The notes below the pieces were generated by a model that was not told the origin of the DNA, did no database searches, and saw only the letters and a list, made by a program, of their open reading frames with translations. This document shows positions 24,647 through 34,816 of a DNA stretch of 64,000 nucleotides, in pieces. Origin of the DNA: Cupidesulfovibrio sp000226255 (GTDB lineage Bacteria > Desulfobacterota > Desulfovibrionia > Desulfovibrionales > Desulfovibrionaceae); NCBI RefSeq assembly GCF_003402415.2, contig NZ_AP036014.1, forward strand, positions 2,170,001-2,234,000, in the 5' to 3' direction. The stretch's first letter is position 1, and the number at the start of each line of letters is the position of its first letter. The position numbers were made by a program, and so were the translations under genes.

Positions 24647-27472
24647 ATGCGCACCCTTCTCACCCTGTTTCTCCTTCTCGGAGCCCTGACGATGCCCACC
24701 GCAGCCACGGCGGCCGCCCCGCTCCCGCAACTGACCCGCCTGTCCAACGGCCTGACGGTGCTCATCCAGCCGGACGAGCGCTTTCCGCTGGCCTCGCTGC
24801 GCCTGTACGTGCACGCGGGTTCCACCTACGAAACCCCGCGCGAGGCGGGCATAAGCCACGTGCTGGAGCACATGGTGTTCAAGGGCACGGAAAACCGGCC
24901 CAAGGGCGCGGTGGCCCGCGACGTGGAACGCGCGGGCGGCTACCTGAACGCCGCCACCAGCTTCGACTACACCGTGTACCTTACCGACATGCCCGCCGCG
25001 CAATGGAAGCTGGGCATGGAGGTGCTGAAGGACATGGCCTTCCACCCCACGCTGGACCCGGCCGAGCTTGAATCCGAAAAGGACGTCATCCTGGCCGAAC
25101 TGCAACGCGGCGAGGACAGCCCGGACAACCGGCTGTTCCAGCACATGCAGGCCCTGACCCTGAACGGCACGCCCTACGCATCGCCCATCATCGGCCTGCG
25201 CGAGACCATCACGTCGTTCACGGCGAACGACATCCGCGACTATATCCGCAGGCACTACCAGCCGCAGTCCATGCTGCTGGCCGTTGTCGGCAACGTGAAC
25301 CCGGCCGAGGCCCTGACCGAGGCGCAGCGCCTGTTCGGCGACCTGAAGAACGACGCCACGGTCACCCCGCCCGCGCCCATCGACGCCGAAAAGCTGCTGG
25401 CCCAGCCGCTGATTCTTATCGACGGGGGCAAGGCGGACGGCGGCAAGACCGCCGCGCCCGCATCCGCCAAGTCCGAAAAGACCGCCAAGCCCGCCAAAAC
25501 GGAAAAGACGGAAAAGGCGGCCAAGCCCTCCGCTGCCGCCGCCCCCGTCACCCCCGTCACCCCCGTCACCCCTGTTCCCACGGTCAAGATCGAGCCCGGC
25601 CCGTGGAACAAGGTGTATCTGGGCATTTCCTTCCCCGCGCCCGGCTTCGGCGACGTGCAGTCGCCCCAGCTTGACGTGCTGGCCCACCTGCTGGGCGGCG
25701 ACCGCACCTCGCTGCTGTACCGCACCTACAAGTACGAGAAGCAGCTGGTGGACTCCATCTCGGTGTCCAACTACAGCTTCGAGCGCGTGGGCATGCTGTA
25801 CCTGACGGCGGAACTGGACGCCGACAAGCTGGACGAATTCTGGACCGCCCTGACGGCCGACCTGGCCACGCTGTCTGCCAGCCGCTTCACGGCGGAGGAC
25901 ATCGACCGCGCCAAGCTGAACCTCGAGGACGACATGTTCCGGGCCAAGGAAACCCTGCCCGGCCTTGCCTCCAAGCTCGGCTACTTCCAGTTCTTCACCG
26001 GCCTGCAGGGCGAAACCAACTACCTGCGCGGCCTGCACGACGTGACCCCGGCCATGCTGCAAGACCTGATCGCCCGCTGGCTGCGGCCCGAACGGCTTTC
26101 CGTGGTGGCCCTGACGCCGGAAAAATCGCAGACGCCCGACCTTGCCGCCACGCTGGCGAAAGCCTGGCCCGCCCCGGCCCGCGCCGGGGCCGACGCCGCA
26201 TCCGCCGCCGTGACCGACAAGACCGAGGTCATCGACCTTGGCAAGGGCCGCACGCTCATCCTCATGCCTGACGCCACCCTGCCCTACACGGCGGTGGACA
26301 TGGTGTTCAGCGGCGGCAACGCACTGCTGCCCGCAGACAAGCAGGGCCTGGCATCGCTGGCCGCCAGCGCGCTGCTGAAGGGCACCCTGCCCACGCCGCA
26401 GTCCGCCGGGGCGAAAGCCGCCGGCATCGCGGGCGGGCTGGACGCCCCGTCCATGGAAGCCTACCAGTCCGACCGCGCCGCCAGCATGGGCGCGTCCGCC
26501 GGGCGGCAGACCTTCAGCCTTTCGCTGCGCCAGCCTGCGCGCTTCAATGACGACATGTTCGCCCTGCTGGGCCAGGTGCTGTCCGCGCCCGCCTTTGCCG
26601 ATGCGGAAGTGGCGCGCGAACGGGTGAACCAGGTGGCCGCTATCAAGGCGCGCGAAGACCAGCCCATGGGCCTGGCCTTCCGCCATCTGACGCCCTTTCT
26701 GTTCCCCGGCCACACCTACGGCTACTACCATCTGGGCATGCCCGAGGCGGTGCAGAAGTTCGGCGTGGCCGACGTGCGCGGCTTCTGGGCGCAGCAGGCG
26801 CGCCAGCCGTGGGTGATGGCCGTGTGCGGCCAGTACGACCGCGAGGCGGTCATCCGCCACGCCAAGGAACTGCCCGCGCCCGACGCCAAACCCGCCAGCC
26901 TGTCCGCGCCCGACTGGAACAAGGACAAGGGGCTGGACCTGCACCTGCCGGGCCGCAACCAGGCCCACTTGATGCTGGTCTTTCCCACCGCGCCGCTGAA
27001 GAGCGACGACACCCCCGGCCTTGAACTGATGCAGACCATCCTGTCGGGCCAGAGCGGCCTGCTGTTCCGCGACCTGCGCGACGAGCAGGGCCTTGGCTAC
27101 ACCGTCACCGCCATGAACTGGCAGTCGGAACAGGCCGGGTTCATGATCTTCTACATCGGCACCGAGCCGGGCAAGCTGGACCAGGCCACGCAGGGCTTCA
27201 AGGACGTCATCGCCCGCCTGCACGCCGACCGCCTGCCCGACGACGAACTGCGGCGCGGCAAGAACCAGCTGGAAGGCGACTACTACCGCGAACACCAGCG
27301 CCTTGGCAGCCGCAGTTCCGAAGCGGCGGTGCTGACGTCGCAGGGATACCCGCTGGCCTTCAACAAGCAGGTGGTGGACAAGGCGGCCAAGCTGGACGCC
27401 GAGGCCCTGCGTGCGCTGGCCCGCAAGTATCTGAAGGTGGATGGGGCGTACACCGTGCGGGTACTTCCCTAA
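24647..27472 (+). CDS. Secreted M16 family zinc metallopeptidase (tandem domains)
   Basis: The protein has 941 residues from the ATG at 24647 (GGAG 9 bp upstream). The N-terminal ~24 residues are a signal peptide (MRTLLTLFLLLGALTMPTAA, cleavage after an Ala-rich end). The inverted zinc motif HVLEH (His71, Glu74, His75) and Glu151 about 76 residues later complete the pitrilysin site. A second, non-catalytic M16 half fills the C-terminus, ending with FRDLRDEQGLGYTVTAMNW-type substrate-binding elements. Between the subdomains of the first half lies a Lys/Ala/Thr-rich insertion with VTP repeats (about residues 263-310). It probably degrades peptides in the periplasm. A hairpin terminator follows. 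Confidence 0.92.
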   Translation: MRTLLTLFLLLGALTMPTAATAAAPLPQLTRLSNGLTVLIQPDERFPLASLRLYVHAGSTYETPREAGISHVLEHMVFKGTENRPKGAVARDVERAGGYLNAATSFDYTVYLTDMPAAQWKLGMEVLKDMAFHPTLDPAELESEKDVILAELQRGEDSPDNRLFQHMQALTLNGTPYASPIIGLRETITSFTANDIRDYIRRHYQPQSMLLAVVGNVNPAEALTEAQRLFGDLKNDATVTPPAPIDAEKLLAQPLILIDGGKADGGKTAAPASAKSEKTAKPAKTEKTEKAAKPSAAAAPVTPVTPVTPVPTVKIEPGPWNKVYLGISFPAPGFGDVQSPQLDVLAHLLGGDRTSLLYRTYKYEKQLVDSISVSNYSFERVGMLYLTAELDADKLDEFWTALTADLATLSASRFTAEDIDRAKLNLEDDMFRAKETLPGLASKLGYFQFFTGLQGETNYLRGLHDVTPAMLQDLIARWLRPERLSVVALTPEKSQTPDLAATLAKAWPAPARAGADAASAAVTDKTEVIDLGKGRTLILMPDATLPYTAVDMVFSGGNALLPADKQGLASLAASALLKGTLPTPQSAGAKAAGIAGGLDAPSMEAYQSDRAASMGASAGRQTFSLSLRQPARFNDDMFALLGQVLSAPAFADAEVARERVNQVAAIKAREDQPMGLAFRHLTPFLFPGHTYGYYHLGMPEAVQKFGVADVRGFWAQQARQPWVMAVCGQYDREAVIRHAKELPAPDAKPASLSAPDWNKDKGLDLHLPGRNQAHLMLVFPTAPLKSDDTPGLELMQTILSGQSGLLFRDLRDEQGLGYTVTAMNWQSEQAGFMIFYIGTEPGKLDQATQGFKDVIARLHADRLPDDELRRGKNQLEGDYYREHQRLGSRSSEAAVLTSQGYPLAFNKQVVDKAAKLDAEALRALARKYLKVDGAYTVRVLP

Positions 27473-27507
27473 CGAACGCCGCAAAACCTTGATCTGATGC
27501 CGTTCCC

Positions 27508-27541
27508 GCGCCGGGGCATCCGCATGGATGTCCCGGCGCTT
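27508..27541 (+). terminator. Hairpin terminator after the M16 gene
   Basis: Fourteen-base arms (27508-27521 and 27526-27539) with one G-T pair and a GCAT loop, followed by TTTCG. Confidence 0.65.
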
Positions 27542-27671
27542 TCGTATCCTCTGGGGGCGCTGTCCAAGGCTGCTCTTCCTTTTTTCAATCCAAGATTGCC
27601 TTGCTTCCTTATACTCCGCGCCGGTCTTCCGGCGCGGATGGCTGTGCGGGGACGATGCAAGGAATTACGAG

Positions 27672-27825
27672 TTTTTTCGCCGGGCAAGGCGGATGGCTTT
27701 TTTTGAGCGGAGATCGGCAGCCGTTAGGTGAGCGCGTAGCGCGAACCTTACGGATGGCGAAAGCAGCGCTGTACTTATGTACGTGAGCATCAAAAAAAGA
27801 CAGCCAACGCAGCCCGGCGGAAAAA
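27672..27825. repeat. Structured, MITE-like intergenic element with terminal inverted repeats
   Basis: The ends TTTTTTCGCCGGGC (27672-27685) and GCCCGGCGGAAAAA (27812-27825) pair over 14 bp with one wobble. Inside, TTTTTTTGA (27698-27706) pairs with TCAAAAAAA (27790-27798). Within that are two further hairpins, one around 27721-27753 (CCGT-T-AGGT with ACCT-T-ACGG) and one around 27766-27788 (GTAC-TTAT-GTAC core). The nested layout is that of an ERIC/MITE-type mobile repeat or a structured RNA. No coding content. Confidence 0.65.
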
Positions 27826-27827
27826 GG

Positions 27828-27882
27828 CGGCAGCCGTTATGAGAGTGCGCAGCACGATCATTACGGATGGCGACCGCAGCGC
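27828..27882 (+). repeat. Diverged partial copy of the element core
   Basis: These 55 bp match 27715-27769 at 46 of 55 positions without gaps, beginning CGGCAGCCGTTA and ending GCAGCGC in both. The terminal repeats are not duplicated. Confidence 0.75.
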
Positions 27883-28017
27883 GCGGATTCCGTCAGCAGC
27901 GTCCCCGCTCACCACCAAGCCCTGCCGCACTCCCCCGGCCCGCCCCCCGCCCCCCCAACGCTTTCCCTTTATCCACGCTGCCTATACAACGGCACGACAC
28001 ACTCACCGGAGCATCCC

Positions 28018-28668
28018 ATGGAATTCGCGACCCTGGCCGCCATGAGCACCTATGCCGTCGCCATGAGCGTCACCCCCGGCCCCAACAACACCATGGTCAT
28101 GTCATCGGGCCTCACCTTCGGCTTCTGGCGCACCATGCCCCACCTGCTGGGCGTCTCGCTGGGCTTTCCGCTGATGATCATTGCCGTGGGCCTCGGCATG
28201 GACCAGATTTTCGCCGCCGTGCCGCAACTGCACGACTGGCTGCGCTGGGTTGGCTCCGCCTACCTGCTGTGGCTGGCATGGCGTATCGCCACCGCCGCGC
28301 CGCCCACGCCGGGCGAAGCGGCAAAAGGCCGCAACGCCGCGCGCCCCATGAACTTCATCGAAGGGGCGCTGTTCCAGTGGGTTAACCCGAAGGCGTGGCT
28401 GGCCGCCGTAGCCGGGGTGACCACCTACGTTTCCGGGCATGACGGCGCGGAATCTGCCCTTGCCGCCAACGTGCTTGGCCTGCACGGCGTATCGCCGGAA
28501 CTGCTGGCGCTTACCGCCGTGTTCGCGGCGATGGCCTTCCCGTCCTTGGCCCTTTGGTGCGCGGGCGGCACGGCCCTGCGCGGGCTGCTGCATTCGCCGG
28601 TGGCGGTGCGCTGGAGCAACGCGGTGATGGGCGCGCTGCTGGCCATTTCGGTATTTTCCTTGTTCTAG
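28018..28668 (+). CDS. LysE/RhtB family amino acid exporter
   Basis: Inner-membrane protein of 216 residues with about six hydrophobic segments, the normal size for LysE/RhtB exporters. The N-terminal VTPGPNNTMVMSSGLTFG is the family signature (TPGP followed by a short helix). The loop PMNFIEGALFQWVNPKAW carries the second conserved element (F..G...N..NPKA). It probably exports an amino acid or derivative by proton antiport; the substrate is unknown. GGAG precedes the ATG, and the composite hairpin element follows the stop. Confidence 0.88.
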   Translation: MEFATLAAMSTYAVAMSVTPGPNNTMVMSSGLTFGFWRTMPHLLGVSLGFPLMIIAVGLGMDQIFAAVPQLHDWLRWVGSAYLLWLAWRIATAAPPTPGEAAKGRNAARPMNFIEGALFQWVNPKAWLAAVAGVTTYVSGHDGAESALAANVLGLHGVSPELLALTAVFAAMAFPSLALWCAGGTALRGLLHSPVAVRWSNAVMGALLAISVFSLF

Positions 28669-28695
28669 CAGGCTATTGAAAAGCCAAGACATTGC

Positions 28696-28732
28696 GGGGG
28701 AGGGACCCTTTTGTAAAAGGGCCTCCTCCCCC
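28696..28732 (+). terminator. Hairpin with C-rich tail after the LysE gene
   Basis: CCCTTTT pairs with AAAAGGG around a GT loop, extended outward by GGGGG with CCCCC. A polypyrimidine tract and AAAAAACTTTTATTT follow. It probably terminates the exporter gene. Confidence 0.6.
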
Positions 28733-28798
28733 GACCCCCTCCCCAAAAAACTTTTATTTGTATTCCCAGCATATTACGCGAATATAAAAAATGGGGTT

Positions 28799-28820
28799 CC
28801 AAGGGGCACCAGCCCCTTGG
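28799..28820. repeat. Perfect 9-bp hairpin CCAAGGGGC/GCCCCTTGG
   Basis: Perfect 9-bp arms around ACCA. Together with the hairpin at 28696-28732 it forms a composite element whose look (GGGGTTCCAAGGGGC... followed by GCCGCCGGAGGC) I associate with dispersed intergenic repeats of Desulfovibrio genomes. That memory is unverified here. Confidence 0.55.
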
Positions 28821-28985
28821 CCGCCGGAGGCGTCCAAAACAAACCCCAACCAAAGCTGACGCGGGCCCGCCCTTTCCAAACCGCGCAAAAGACGCTATGA
28901 AGCCCCGGCGGCCACGCCGCCCCCCAACCCGCGCCCCGCGCCGCATATGGCGCGCGCGCCATCATCGCAATTTCCGGAGACAGAC

Positions 28986-30086
28986 ATGGCTCTCAGCATA
29001 GGCATCGTCGGGCTGCCCAACGTGGGCAAGTCCACCCTGTTCAACGCGCTGACCAAGGCCCAGAACGCCGAGGCGGCCAACTACCCCTTCTGCACCATAG
29101 AGCCCAACAAGGCCACGGTGGCCGTGCCCGATGCGCGCATCGACAAGCTGACCGAAATGGCCAAGCCGCAGAAGACCATCAGCGCAACGGTGGACTTCAT
29201 CGACATTGCCGGGCTGGTGCGCGGGGCCAGCAAGGGCGAAGGGCTGGGCAACCAGTTTCTGGCCAACATCCGCGAATGCGCCGCCATTCTTGAAGTGGTG
29301 CGCTGCTTCGACGACGAGAACATCACCCACGTGGACGGGGCCATCGACCCCATTCGCGACATAGAGACCATAGAGACCGAACTGCTGCTGGCCGACATCC
29401 AGTCCGCCGAAAAGCGGTACGAGCGCCTGTCCAAGATGTCCAAGTTCGACAAGGAAGCCAAAGCCGCGGCTGACGAACTGGCCCGCCTGCTGGAACACAT
29501 GAACGCGGGCAACCCGGCATCCACCTTTGAAGGCAAGGACAACGACCTGTTCAAGCAGGCCATGCGCGAAATGGGCCTGATCACCGCCAAGAAGGTCATC
29601 TACTGCGCCAACGTGGACGAGGCCAACCTGGACGGCGCCAACGACCACGTGCGCCGCGTGCGCGAACTGGCCGAACAGCGCGGCTGCGACATGGTGGTCA
29701 TCTGCGCCAAGATCGAGGAAGAGCTTCAGGGCCTTTCCGACGAGGAACAGGCCGAGATGCTGGCTTCTTACGGCATCAAGGAAAGCGGCCTCGTCAGCAT
29801 CATCCGCACCGGCTACCACACGCTGGGCCTGGCCAGTTACTTTACCGTGGGCGAAAAGGAAGTGCGCGCCTGGACCATCCAGCAGGGCTGGAAGGCCCCG
29901 GCCTGCGCGGGCGTGATCCACACCGACTTCGAACGCGGCTTCATCCGGGCCGAGGTTATCGGCTACGACGACTACGTGAAGCACGGCACCGAGGCGGCCT
30001 GCCGTTCCGCCGGGGTGCTGCGCGTGGAAGGCAAGGAATACGTGATGAAGGACGGCGACGTGGTGCACTTCCTGTTCAACGTGTAA
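28986..30086 (+). CDS. ychF: Redox-regulated ATPase/GTPase YchF (Obg family)
   Basis: The protein has 366 residues, matching the family (363 in E. coli). The P-loop is GIVGLPNVGKSTLFNAL; G3 is DIAGLVRGASKGEGLGNQFL, which carries the Obg-type G2/G3 region. The altered G4 (NVDE in place of NKxD) is the basis of ATP rather than GTP preference. The C-terminal TGS domain ends HTDFERGFIRAEVIGYDDY and VMKDGDVVHFLFNV. YchF binds ribosomes and modulates stress responses. The start follows CCGGAGA with the usual spacing; an earlier in-frame ATG adds 13 residues without a ribosome binding site. Confidence 0.97.
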   Translation: MALSIGIVGLPNVGKSTLFNALTKAQNAEAANYPFCTIEPNKATVAVPDARIDKLTEMAKPQKTISATVDFIDIAGLVRGASKGEGLGNQFLANIRECAAILEVVRCFDDENITHVDGAIDPIRDIETIETELLLADIQSAEKRYERLSKMSKFDKEAKAAADELARLLEHMNAGNPASTFEGKDNDLFKQAMREMGLITAKKVIYCANVDEANLDGANDHVRRVRELAEQRGCDMVVICAKIEEELQGLSDEEQAEMLASYGIKESGLVSIIRTGYHTLGLASYFTVGEKEVRAWTIQQGWKAPACAGVIHTDFERGFIRAEVIGYDDYVKHGTEAACRSAGVLRVEGKEYVMKDGDVVHFLFNV

Positions 30087-30107
30087 CGCATGCATCGCCA
30101 GGCCTGA

Positions 30108-30134
30108 CGCCCCGGAGAACAGATCGCCGGGGCG
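30108..30134 (+). terminator. Hairpin after ychF
   Basis: CGCCCCGG (30108-30115) pairs with CCGGGGCG (30127-30134) around 11 bases. No T-run follows. It separates ychF from the foreign-looking genes. Confidence 0.5.
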
Positions 30135-30201
30135 CGGGCCGTCCCCGCAGCCCCACCGGACGCAAGCCGCCATCCTTGCAAGATGCCAGTCAGGAGGAGG
30201 G

Positions 30202-31299
30202 ATGACCGACCTTCAATCGCCACTGCCGGGTGAATTCCTGCTCTACGAAACCGAGGATGGTCACACCCGTGTGGAGTGCCGGTTTGCCGAGGATACGCTT
30301 TGGCTTTCGCAGGCAATGATGGCCGAGCTGTTCCAGACTTCGTCACAAAACATCACCCTGCATCTGAAGGCCCTGTACGCAGAGGGCGAAATTACCCCCG
30401 AGGCAACCTGTAAGAGTTACTTACAGGTTCGAGCCGAGGGGGCGCGGCAGGTTCGGCGCAGCGTCAAGTTCTACAGTCTCGACGCCATACTGGCCGTGGG
30501 CTATCGCGTCCGTTCGCCTCGCGGTACCCAGTTCCGCCGCTGGGCTACGGAACGGCTGCGGGAGTACCTGGTCAAGGGTTTCACCCTGGACGACGAACGG
30601 TTGAAGAACCCGCCCGTTGCCGGATCAGCCGTGCCGGACCGCTTTGACGAACTGCTTGATCGCATCCGCGACATTCGGGCCAGTGAACGCCGGATGTACC
30701 TGCGCGTGCGCGAGATATTCGCAATGGCGGCGGATTACTCCCCCACGCTGCCGCAAACCACCCAGTTTTTCCGGTTCATCCAGAACAAGCTGCACTTTGC
30801 CGTCACCGGCAAGACCGCTGCGGAACTCATTGCCGAACGGGCCGACAGCAGCCTGCCGAATATGGGGCTGACGACGTGGAAATCGGGAAGCGTGCAGAAG
30901 GCGGACGTCACCGTTGCCAAGAACTATCTGCACGAACCGGAGATTGGCGAACTCAACCGCATCGTCACCATGTGGTTGGACTTTGCAGAAGACCAGGCCC
31001 GCCGCCGCAAGGAAATTTTTCTCAAGGACTGGGCCGAAAAGCTTGATTCCTTCCTGAAATTCAACGACCGCGATGTGCTTGAAGGCGCGGGCCGGATTTC
31101 CAAAAAGCAGGCGGACACCCACGCGGAAGGCCAGTATGAGCAGTTTGCCGCACAACGGCGCGCACTGCTGGAAGCCGAGGGGGAAACGTTCAATGTGCGG
31201 GCATTGGAAGACGCCGCAAAGGCACTGCCTGAACCGAGCAAAGCTGAAGCACAGGCAAAGCCTTCAACACGCGAAAAACTGCGGCACGGCAAAAACTGA
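30202..31299 (+). CDS. RhuM family protein
   Basis: The protein has 365 residues starting after AGGAGGAGGG. The N-terminal VECRFAEDTLWLSQAMMAEL and FQTSSQNITLHLKALYAEGE form a KilA-N/BRO-like helix-turn-helix typical of RhuM (first described in Salmonella pathogenicity island 3). The central FYSLDAILAVGYRVRSPRGT and FRRWATERLREYLVKGF are the most conserved family motifs. A helical C-terminal extension (about residues 270-365) ends in Lys/Arg-rich sequence. RhuM genes sit on islands and plasmids; their biochemical role is not established. The GC content is lower than in ychF or pgm and the neighbouring gene is AT-rich, so horizontal acquisition is likely. Confidence 0.85.
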   Translation: MTDLQSPLPGEFLLYETEDGHTRVECRFAEDTLWLSQAMMAELFQTSSQNITLHLKALYAEGEITPEATCKSYLQVRAEGARQVRRSVKFYSLDAILAVGYRVRSPRGTQFRRWATERLREYLVKGFTLDDERLKNPPVAGSAVPDRFDELLDRIRDIRASERRMYLRVREIFAMAADYSPTLPQTTQFFRFIQNKLHFAVTGKTAAELIAERADSSLPNMGLTTWKSGSVQKADVTVAKNYLHEPEIGELNRIVTMWLDFAEDQARRRKEIFLKDWAEKLDSFLKFNDRDVLEGAGRISKKQADTHAEGQYEQFAAQRRALLEAEGETFNVRALEDAAKALPEPSKAEAQAKPSTREKLRHGKN

Positions 31300-31406
31300 C
31301 GACCAAGACGACAATCGCAAGAGTGTGTAACGGTTAAGGACAATACCGTGTGAGCATGGCGTAGGCGAACAGACCGCCTGGTCAGCACTCCGCCGGCACA
31401 GCTGTG

Positions 31407-32843
31407 TCAGGAGAATACTATCTCTGTACAGTTTTCATCCCATTGTCCTTGTTGGACGACAAATATCATTTCACATCCATTCTCCAACGAAACACATTCA
31501 AACTGGCCGTGGATTTCACCTAAGGAGAATTCGGACTTGAAACAGGAACGGATCGAGTCAATAACCGAACCTGGCAAATCAACACCATTTGCCCGAAACC
31601 AGAGCATGTTGCACATTGCAAGGAAGTCATTGACCACTTGACCTTTGGTTTCGGACCGTTCTGGATGCCTTGCGATGTTGAGCACTGACATTTTAAAGAC
31701 AAGCTTTTTAACAACCCCTTTGACGCCACGAATCGAATAACAATACGTGTTCATAATGTTTATATCATTGGCTGTCGCGGTAGCTGATGCGGAGCAATAA
31801 TCTCCATATCTCCAGTCGTAGTAATCAGGTATCAGTTCATAATCATCAAGAAAATGCCTAGCATCTTTTGGAAGCCACCCCTCATTTCCTGAAACAGGTT
31901 CAGGAAATATCTCAGACAGCCATGTCTGCATAATTCTTTTTATTCCCGAATTGATTCCTGATATATTTTGCGGTCTTGTGCAAGCCACAATCCAAGACCA
32001 CCTCTTTGCGATATTAACATTAAAGTTAAAGACAATGAAAGACACTACCTTCGCATAAAGAGCCACTGACCTCTTCTTTACATGGAAATCTACCAATACA
32101 AACACGCTTTCGTAGGCACAAAACATGGTGAGGGCAAACACGAACGGCACATACAGAACTGTCAAGGATGCGACGGAGACATAGTTCAAGAGAACCTGCT
32201 GGTTGAAATACGCCTTCGGATTGCTATACATGTCAAAGCCTGTTCGTACGACGACGAACAATACAATCCCCAAAATCATAAAGCTTGTCATCTTGACGAC
32301 ACGTTGTTCCTCCATCTTCTCCGCGTAAGCGAGTATGATTCCAAAAAAAAGCATGAGTGGAACGCCAATAAAAAACTCAACCAAGAAATCAAACGGATAA
32401 AGCCCGAGGAAAAATGAAAACAAAGCCAGCCAAGTCCAACCTGACCTGACAAGAGTGAAAGCGTTTCCAACCATGTTTTTCTGAAATTCTTTCATTTTCC
32501 CAAGTGGTATAAATCCTACTGAAACAATCCAGATGAAGGCGTATTTAAGCTGATACACTGTGAATATGCCAAGTTGCTCAAGCAGGTACAAGGAGCCACC
32601 AGTGTATGCCAATATGGCAAAACAGACTGAAACTAATTTTTTTCTCAAAGCAGCTTTGACAACCTGAAAAGCGGGCTCCCTTGTCTTCTTGAAAGCAAAG
32701 ACCAAAGCAACAGCCATTCCAATCCATGAAAGAAGTGCAAGGTCCCTTGTGCTGACAGTGCCTGCAACCGCAAGTGCTTTGCCGTTGAAAGTGGCTAGCA
32801 AGAAATGAAGCCCTTCGCTGATATTTAAAAAGAAACCATCCAT
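31407..32843 (-). CDS. Unrecognised multi-pass membrane protein on AT-rich DNA
   Basis: I do not recognise this 478-residue protein. The N-terminal ~270 residues contain about seven or eight hydrophobic segments (e.g. LALLSWIGMAVALVFAF, YAFIWIVSVGFIPLG, WLALFSFFLGLYPFDFLVEF, SFMILGIVLFVVV, SLTVLYVPFVFALTMF) with Lys/Arg loops. The last ~200 residues are polar and probably form a soluble domain (IPDYYDWRYGDYCSA, ending NCTEIVFS), with several Cys but no metal motif I can name. The base composition is far more AT-rich than anywhere else in the window and codon use differs, indicating foreign origin. It is transcribed toward the RhuM gene. Confidence 0.75.
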   Translation of the reverse strand: MDGFFLNISEGLHFLLATFNGKALAVAGTVSTRDLALLSWIGMAVALVFAFKKTREPAFQVVKAALRKKLVSVCFAILAYTGGSLYLLEQLGIFTVYQLKYAFIWIVSVGFIPLGKMKEFQKNMVGNAFTLVRSGWTWLALFSFFLGLYPFDFLVEFFIGVPLMLFFGIILAYAEKMEEQRVVKMTSFMILGIVLFVVVRTGFDMYSNPKAYFNQQVLLNYVSVASLTVLYVPFVFALTMFCAYESVFVLVDFHVKKRSVALYAKVVSFIVFNFNVNIAKRWSWIVACTRPQNISGINSGIKRIMQTWLSEIFPEPVSGNEGWLPKDARHFLDDYELIPDYYDWRYGDYCSASATATANDINIMNTYCYSIRGVKGVVKKLVFKMSVLNIARHPERSETKGQVVNDFLAMCNMLWFRANGVDLPGSVIDSIRSCFKSEFSLGEIHGQFECVSLENGCEMIFVVQQGQWDENCTEIVFS

Positions 32844-33166
32844 ATCATGTCCCTGCTATACCATTAACCATCGCTACAGACGCACACACGCGGTATCAAC
32901 TCTGAATAATTGAAGATAAATCCGTTTATCCTGTTTTTCAAGAAAAACCATATTGGAAGCTGAAGCCAAACAGAGAGCAGTGGGAGGATATTCCATCATA
33001 CATGCACATTAACACCTTGAGGAGCAAACTCTTCCCCTGTACGAGCAACCAGCACAATGTAGCTAATTATAACTCCACCCTCACCCTTGCGCTCGCCCTG
33101 CCCCGACGGTATACAAATTCTCCAAACACTTCGGCACATTTCGCGCCGTCAGGACAGGAGCACGCC
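32844..33166. other. AT-rich divergent region between the membrane gene and pgm
   Basis: These 323 bp contain no gene. Low GC continues from the membrane protein gene to about 33130 and then returns to the genome norm. A sigma-70-like promoter faces the minus strand (32913-32941), and CAGGAG near 33155 serves pgm. The native pgm promoter may have been replaced or displaced by the insertion. Confidence 0.5.
32913..32941 (-). promoter_or_regulatory. Sigma-70-like promoter for the membrane protein gene
   Basis: On the minus strand TTGAAA (32936-32941), 17 bp, TATCTT (32913-32918). The -35 matches five of six and the -10 four of six consensus bases. The start codon is about 70 bp downstream. Confidence 0.5.

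Positions 33167-34816
<1,650 letters not shown>

Larger units (their letters stand above)
27473..28017. other. Intergenic region with hairpin and structured repeat element
   Basis: These 545 bp contain no credible gene. They hold the M16 terminator hairpin (27508-27541), a 154-bp structured element with inverted termini (27672-27825), a diverged partial copy of its core (27828-27882), and about 130 bp of leader before the LysE gene. Confidence 0.6.
28669..28985. other. Intergenic region holding a two-hairpin repeat element
   Basis: These 317 bp between the LysE gene and ychF contain two strong hairpins (28696-28732 and 28799-28820), separated by an AT-rich stretch, and no gene. The last ~60 bp lead into the ychF ribosome binding site CCGGAGA. 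Confidence 0.55.
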
